Source: Scolanthus callimorphus (taxonomy: Eukaryota; Cnidaria; Anthozoa; Actiniaria; Edwardsiidae). From it: a stretch of DNA of 64,000 nucleotides. The stretch is from assembly GCA_033964015.1 (NCBI GenBank), contig CM066912.1, positions 24,649,605 to 24,713,604 on the forward strand, written 5' to 3'. Below the pieces are notes generated by a model. It searched no databases, was not told the origin of the DNA, and worked only from the letters and a program-made list of their open reading frames with translations. Shown piece after piece: positions 60,507-64,000 of this stretch (its first letter is position 1; every line of letters begins with the position of its first letter). A program made the translations under genes and the position numbers.

Positions 60507-60775
60507 ATAGATTTAGCCACTGGCTAAAAGCGGAGCTCTCGGTTACATATTTTTTTGTTAACGGACGCGCAGTATTTTCCCGCCGAAATGAAATACGGTT
60601 TTGGGGTTGCCTGTGGTAGGGGCGCGCAGACACGGACGCGCCCCCGATACCAAAATGGGAATACCGCTGAACCATGAAAATGAAGTCGATCGTATACCGG
60701 AGTTCTATTGTATTCTTCCTGCGATACCTATGGTGCTCCGCTCTGCGGCCTTCGGCCGCTAAGGAGCTCCGCTAT
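60507..60775. mobile_element. Insertion present in unit 1 only
   Basis: Unit 2 reads CTCAAAAGGAATATGAATCT directly (near 63033). Unit 1 has about 270 extra bases between GGAAT and ATGAATCTC. The insert starts ATATAGATTTAGCCACTGGC, contains GCGGAGCTC words at both ends and a hairpin CTGCGGCCTTCGGCCGCTAA. This is an internal presence/absence difference. Confidence 0.75.
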
Positions 60776-62099
60776 GAATCTCATACAAATTAGGACCGCG
60801 TATCTAAAACCTCCCTCATGCTCATGATTTTCATTGTTTACGCTGGATAAACTATAATAACAATATAATAGTTGATGTTGGCGGTAAATATGTTTTGGGC
60901 TCGACTCAGGCTCATTTTAGCCCGAGCGCAGCGAGTACCGTCAAAGAGTTCCGTTTTTTATTCAGTGACTCGTCAAAACGACCAATATCTTAAGGTGTAC
61001 CAGATGTATCAATATTGAATTGTTGTCTTTCCCCAAAACGAGCCCGGATAATACGGTATTAGAACATAATAAAATTCGTAAAACTGTGTACATTTTCACC
61101 TTTTCGTTAATTAAGACGCGATCGATAAAGCCCCAGTTTGCGCTGCAGCCACCAAGACAAATCAAGATCGGCCGTGTCTCTTAGTTCGGGACGCCTGATG
61201 AGCCGCCTTCAATGATGAACCGCATTCAGTGATCCATGCCGTGCAAACCCATTTAGCTATAAGACACCCAACTGAGGTACCGTCAAAGAGTACCGTTTTC
61301 ATTCAGTGATTCCTCAAAAGGACCAATATCTTATGGTGTACCAGATGTATCAATATTGAATTGCTTTCGTTTTCAAGAAAGAGAATTTCTCACATATGCA
61401 TTTTCGCTGCCGCAATGTTCCCTAAGTTACAGATTTTATGAACTCGAGGGAAACCAGGGGCCGGTTCCTAGAAGGCCAGTTAAGGGTTATCAGTGGATAA
61501 ACGCTTATCCAACGGATAAATCCTGAACAAACCTATACAACAGAAAACTTTTATCCATGGATAACTTTATCCAACCTTTCAAGAACCGATTCCGAGCCGA
61601 CTAAAAATGTATTTCATTTTGTATCTTTTTTTAACCACAAATCAGTCCTGTGATGATTTTTGCCGGAGCGCGCAAGCATTTTTGGTAAGGCCAAGTAAAA
61701 AAAAAAAAAAAACATGTTTATCGTCCCCGCCCGCATCGTTTTTTTTGGAGCCGCATCCTTTTTTCTTTTCATTTTTCTTTTCACAAATTGTCTCCAAAAC
61801 GAAGTCAACCGTCACAAGCGGTTAGAAACTGCTTTGAAAAGTGGCTTTAATGAGCATTAAAATGCTTTGTACGATCATGGATTGCCTTAAGAATAGTTTA
61901 TGAAACAGTCGTAGGTCATTTTGTACACAAAATATGGCATAAACCAATAAAACAAGGCATGAACAAGGAGCAAAAAGAAATGATGAATACAAAATAAAAA
62001 GGGCCGCATGGACACCTTTTTTGGAAAGCTCCGGACGATAAACATGTTTATTTTTTTTTCTTGGCTTGATATTTTATTACTTATGATAAATATCAGAAA

Positions 62100-62304
62100 T
62101 AAAGGCCTTCTCCTCATCGTGAGGGAGCTCCAATCGGTCGAAAGTACACTGCCGCTAGACAAAGAGAGGTTGCAGGACTTGATGGGCTGCATTAGATGGC
62201 GCAAGTTGCTGCCTCGCAGCTTACAATCACGAGGGCTGTTTCACAGTATATCAAAGGCCATTGCACCGGGAGACAACCCCCCTACTTTTACAACAGTGCA
62301 ATAG
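62100..62304 (+). pseudogene. DIRS-like reverse transcriptase fragment
   Basis: An open stretch reads LLLIVRELQSVESTLPLDKE, then RLQDLMGCIRWRKLLPRSLQ and GLFHSISKAIAPGD before a stop. The spacing LP-DK...L...W-RK...LQS..G..HSISKA..PG resembles the segment after the polymerase domain in DIRS-type, tyrosine-recombinase retroelements. No YxDD box or RNase H is present, so it is a relic carried by the tandem unit. Assignment is by pattern only. Confidence 0.4.
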
Positions 62305-64000
62305 GTTCTTTAGCGTCCCCCTAGAACAAGGTGAGAAGGGAAGGCAAAGACGGACCTCGGGTTTATTATTTATCTAAGAGTCAACTTCTTCAAAGTGTTG
62401 ACTTCGCCATCACTCACTCCATACAAATAAATGTTACAACTCATACAAACGATATCATATTCTCTTCAGTAGAACCGCACACTCCTGGCATGTAAAATTG
62501 TATCCTTAGTGACACGTCTAAGGAAAAACATATTGGACGGTCATATATTCTTCTCTTTCTGATATCAATGACAATGAATCGCTATGTCGGTTTTGTTGTT
62601 AATTGTATTTCGTGGAAGAAGAGATGCAGAGGAGTTAAAAAATGGCAATTTCCGTGCATTATTAGGGGTAGCGATGGGTAAATCCGAGACTTGCCGAGAC
62701 GCCGAGACCCGCGTTTCAAAATCCGAGTCCGAGCCTTTTCGCTTCGTCTCACGGTAAAAATTCAAGACGACTGCCATACTTTTACTTATTTCTCCAGGGA
62801 CAATTGCACGGAATTTCGCCATTACAAGGCAGTCTCCAAATTTTGTGAATCCAGGGGTTGATGTCCCTGCATTTGAAATTGCGCGATTTGTTATAAGTAG
62901 TATATCAAGCATAACACATCACGATTTTGAAATGCCGAGAAGAGGGCTGAAAAAAAACGAGTAAAAAATTATTTTAGCGACGTCGCGTTTTGAAAATCTG
63001 ATGAAAAGCCCTTTCGAGTATTTGATATAGCTTCTCAAAAGGAATATGAATCTCATACAAATTAGGACCGCGTATCTAAAACTTCCCTCATGCTCATGAT
63101 TTTCATTGTTTACGCTGGATAAACTATAAATATAACAATATAACAGTTGATGTTGGCGGTAAATATGTTTTGGGCCCGACTCAGGCTCATTTCAGCCCGA
63201 GCGCAGCGAGGTACCGTCAAAGAGTACCGTTTTTATTCAGTGATTCGTCAAAAGGACCAATATCTTATGGTGGTGTACCAGATGTATCAATATTGAATTG
63301 TTGTCTTTCCCCAAACGAGCCCGGATAATACGGTATTAGAACATAATAAAATTCGTAAAACTTTGTACATTTTCACCTTTTCGTTAATTAAGACGCGACG
63401 ATAAAGCCCCAGTTTGCGCTGCAGCCATGTCATACCAAGACAAATCAAGATCGGCCGTGTCTCTTAGTTCGGGACGCCTGATGAGCCGCCTTCAATGATG
63501 AACCGCATTCAGTGATCCATGCCGTGCAAACCCATTTAGCTATAAGACACCCAACTGAGGTACCGTCAAAGAGTACCGTTTTCATTCAGTGATTCCTCAA
63601 AAGGACCAATATCTTATGGTGTACCAGATGTATCAACATTGAATTGTTGTCTTTCCCCAAAACGAGCCCAGATAATACGGTATTAGAACATTTCGTAAAA
63701 CTTTGTACATTTTGCGCTGCAGCCATATTATCACCAAGACAAATCAGAATCGGTGTCTCTTAGTTCGGGACGCCTGATGAGCCGCCTTCAATGATGAACC
63801 GCATTCAGTGATCCATGCCGTGCAAACCCATTTAGCTATAAGACACCCAACTGAGGTACCGTCAAAGAGTACCGTTTTCATTCAGTGATTCCTCAAAAGG
63901 ACCAATATCTTATGGTGTACCAGATGTATCAACATTGAATTGTTGTCTTTCCCCAAAACGAGCCCAGATAATACGGTATTAGAACATTTCGTAAAACTTT

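Larger units (their letters stand above)
58638..64000. repeat. Tandem array of 2.3-2.5 kb units, running off the end
   Basis: The marker GTTCGGGACGCCTGATGAGC recurs near 58647, 61185, 63468 and 63764. Unit 1 (about 2.54 kb) and unit 2 (about 2.28 kb) are nearly identical over their length. The last two copies are only about 295 bases apart and contain just the ends of the unit (GGTACCGTCAAAGAGTACCG and ACGAGCCCAGATAATACGGT), so they may be solo ends of a longer element. Units contain stem-forming TATCCAACGGATAAATCC and CTTTTATCCATGGATAAC, a conserved AAAATGTATTTCATTTTG block, the DIRS-like fragments below and the repeat seen at 33660-33950. No intact gene. Confidence 0.85.

Overview
This is a eukaryotic nuclear window: spliced genes with short exons, GT..AG introns, no operons, and a very high density of small palindromic transposons. 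The style of the repeats, and an E2 enzyme close to the insect and vertebrate UBE2D family, suggest an invertebrate animal, most likely an anthozoan cnidarian (coral or sea anemone). That taxonomic call is inference.

Four genes can be read with reasonable confidence. (1) A UBE2D-class ubiquitin-conjugating enzyme on the minus strand, with six exons between 31521 and 22967. Beyond its last exon lie four more intact 140-base copies of that exon (17003-16864, 14885-14746, 12707-12568, 9694-9555), so the locus looks like one gene with five alternative 3' ends. (2) Adenosine kinase on the plus strand, 13 exons, 32113-43946, divergent from UBE2D across a promoter of about 590 bases. (3) A two-exon MANSC-domain type I membrane protein on the minus strand (50173-48138). 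(4) A secreted glycoside hydrolase family 5-like protein on the minus strand (58471-56062), which lacks the usual nucleophile and has a probable frameshift near its end. A fifth, unidentified minus-strand gene (about 4605-1618) is proposed from five exons whose reading phases agree.

Layout: 0.5-1.6 kb is a 12-base minisatellite open in all frames; 1.6-4.6 kb holds the unidentified gene; 5.9-8.4 kb and 18.3-20.8 kb hold two copies of a 2.5 kb giant palindromic element in opposite orientation; 9.5-17 kb is the tandem array of UBE2D last exons, whose units differ by transposon insertions and so provide internal empty sites; 23-31.5 kb is the UBE2D body; 32-44 kb is adenosine kinase, whose introns carry a SINE, a LINE tail, several foldback elements and a hammerhead-like motif; 44-48 kb is repeats, including a 957-base element with a 10-base target duplication and a 62-base tandem array; 48-58.5 kb holds the MANSC and GH5-like genes with nested foldback elements between them; 58.6 kb to the end is a tandem array of 2.3-2.5 kb units.

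Most long open frames in the window are shadows, minisatellite or palindrome artefacts. Exon boundaries were placed by eye from splice consensus, phase continuity and family similarity. No search or alignment program was run.
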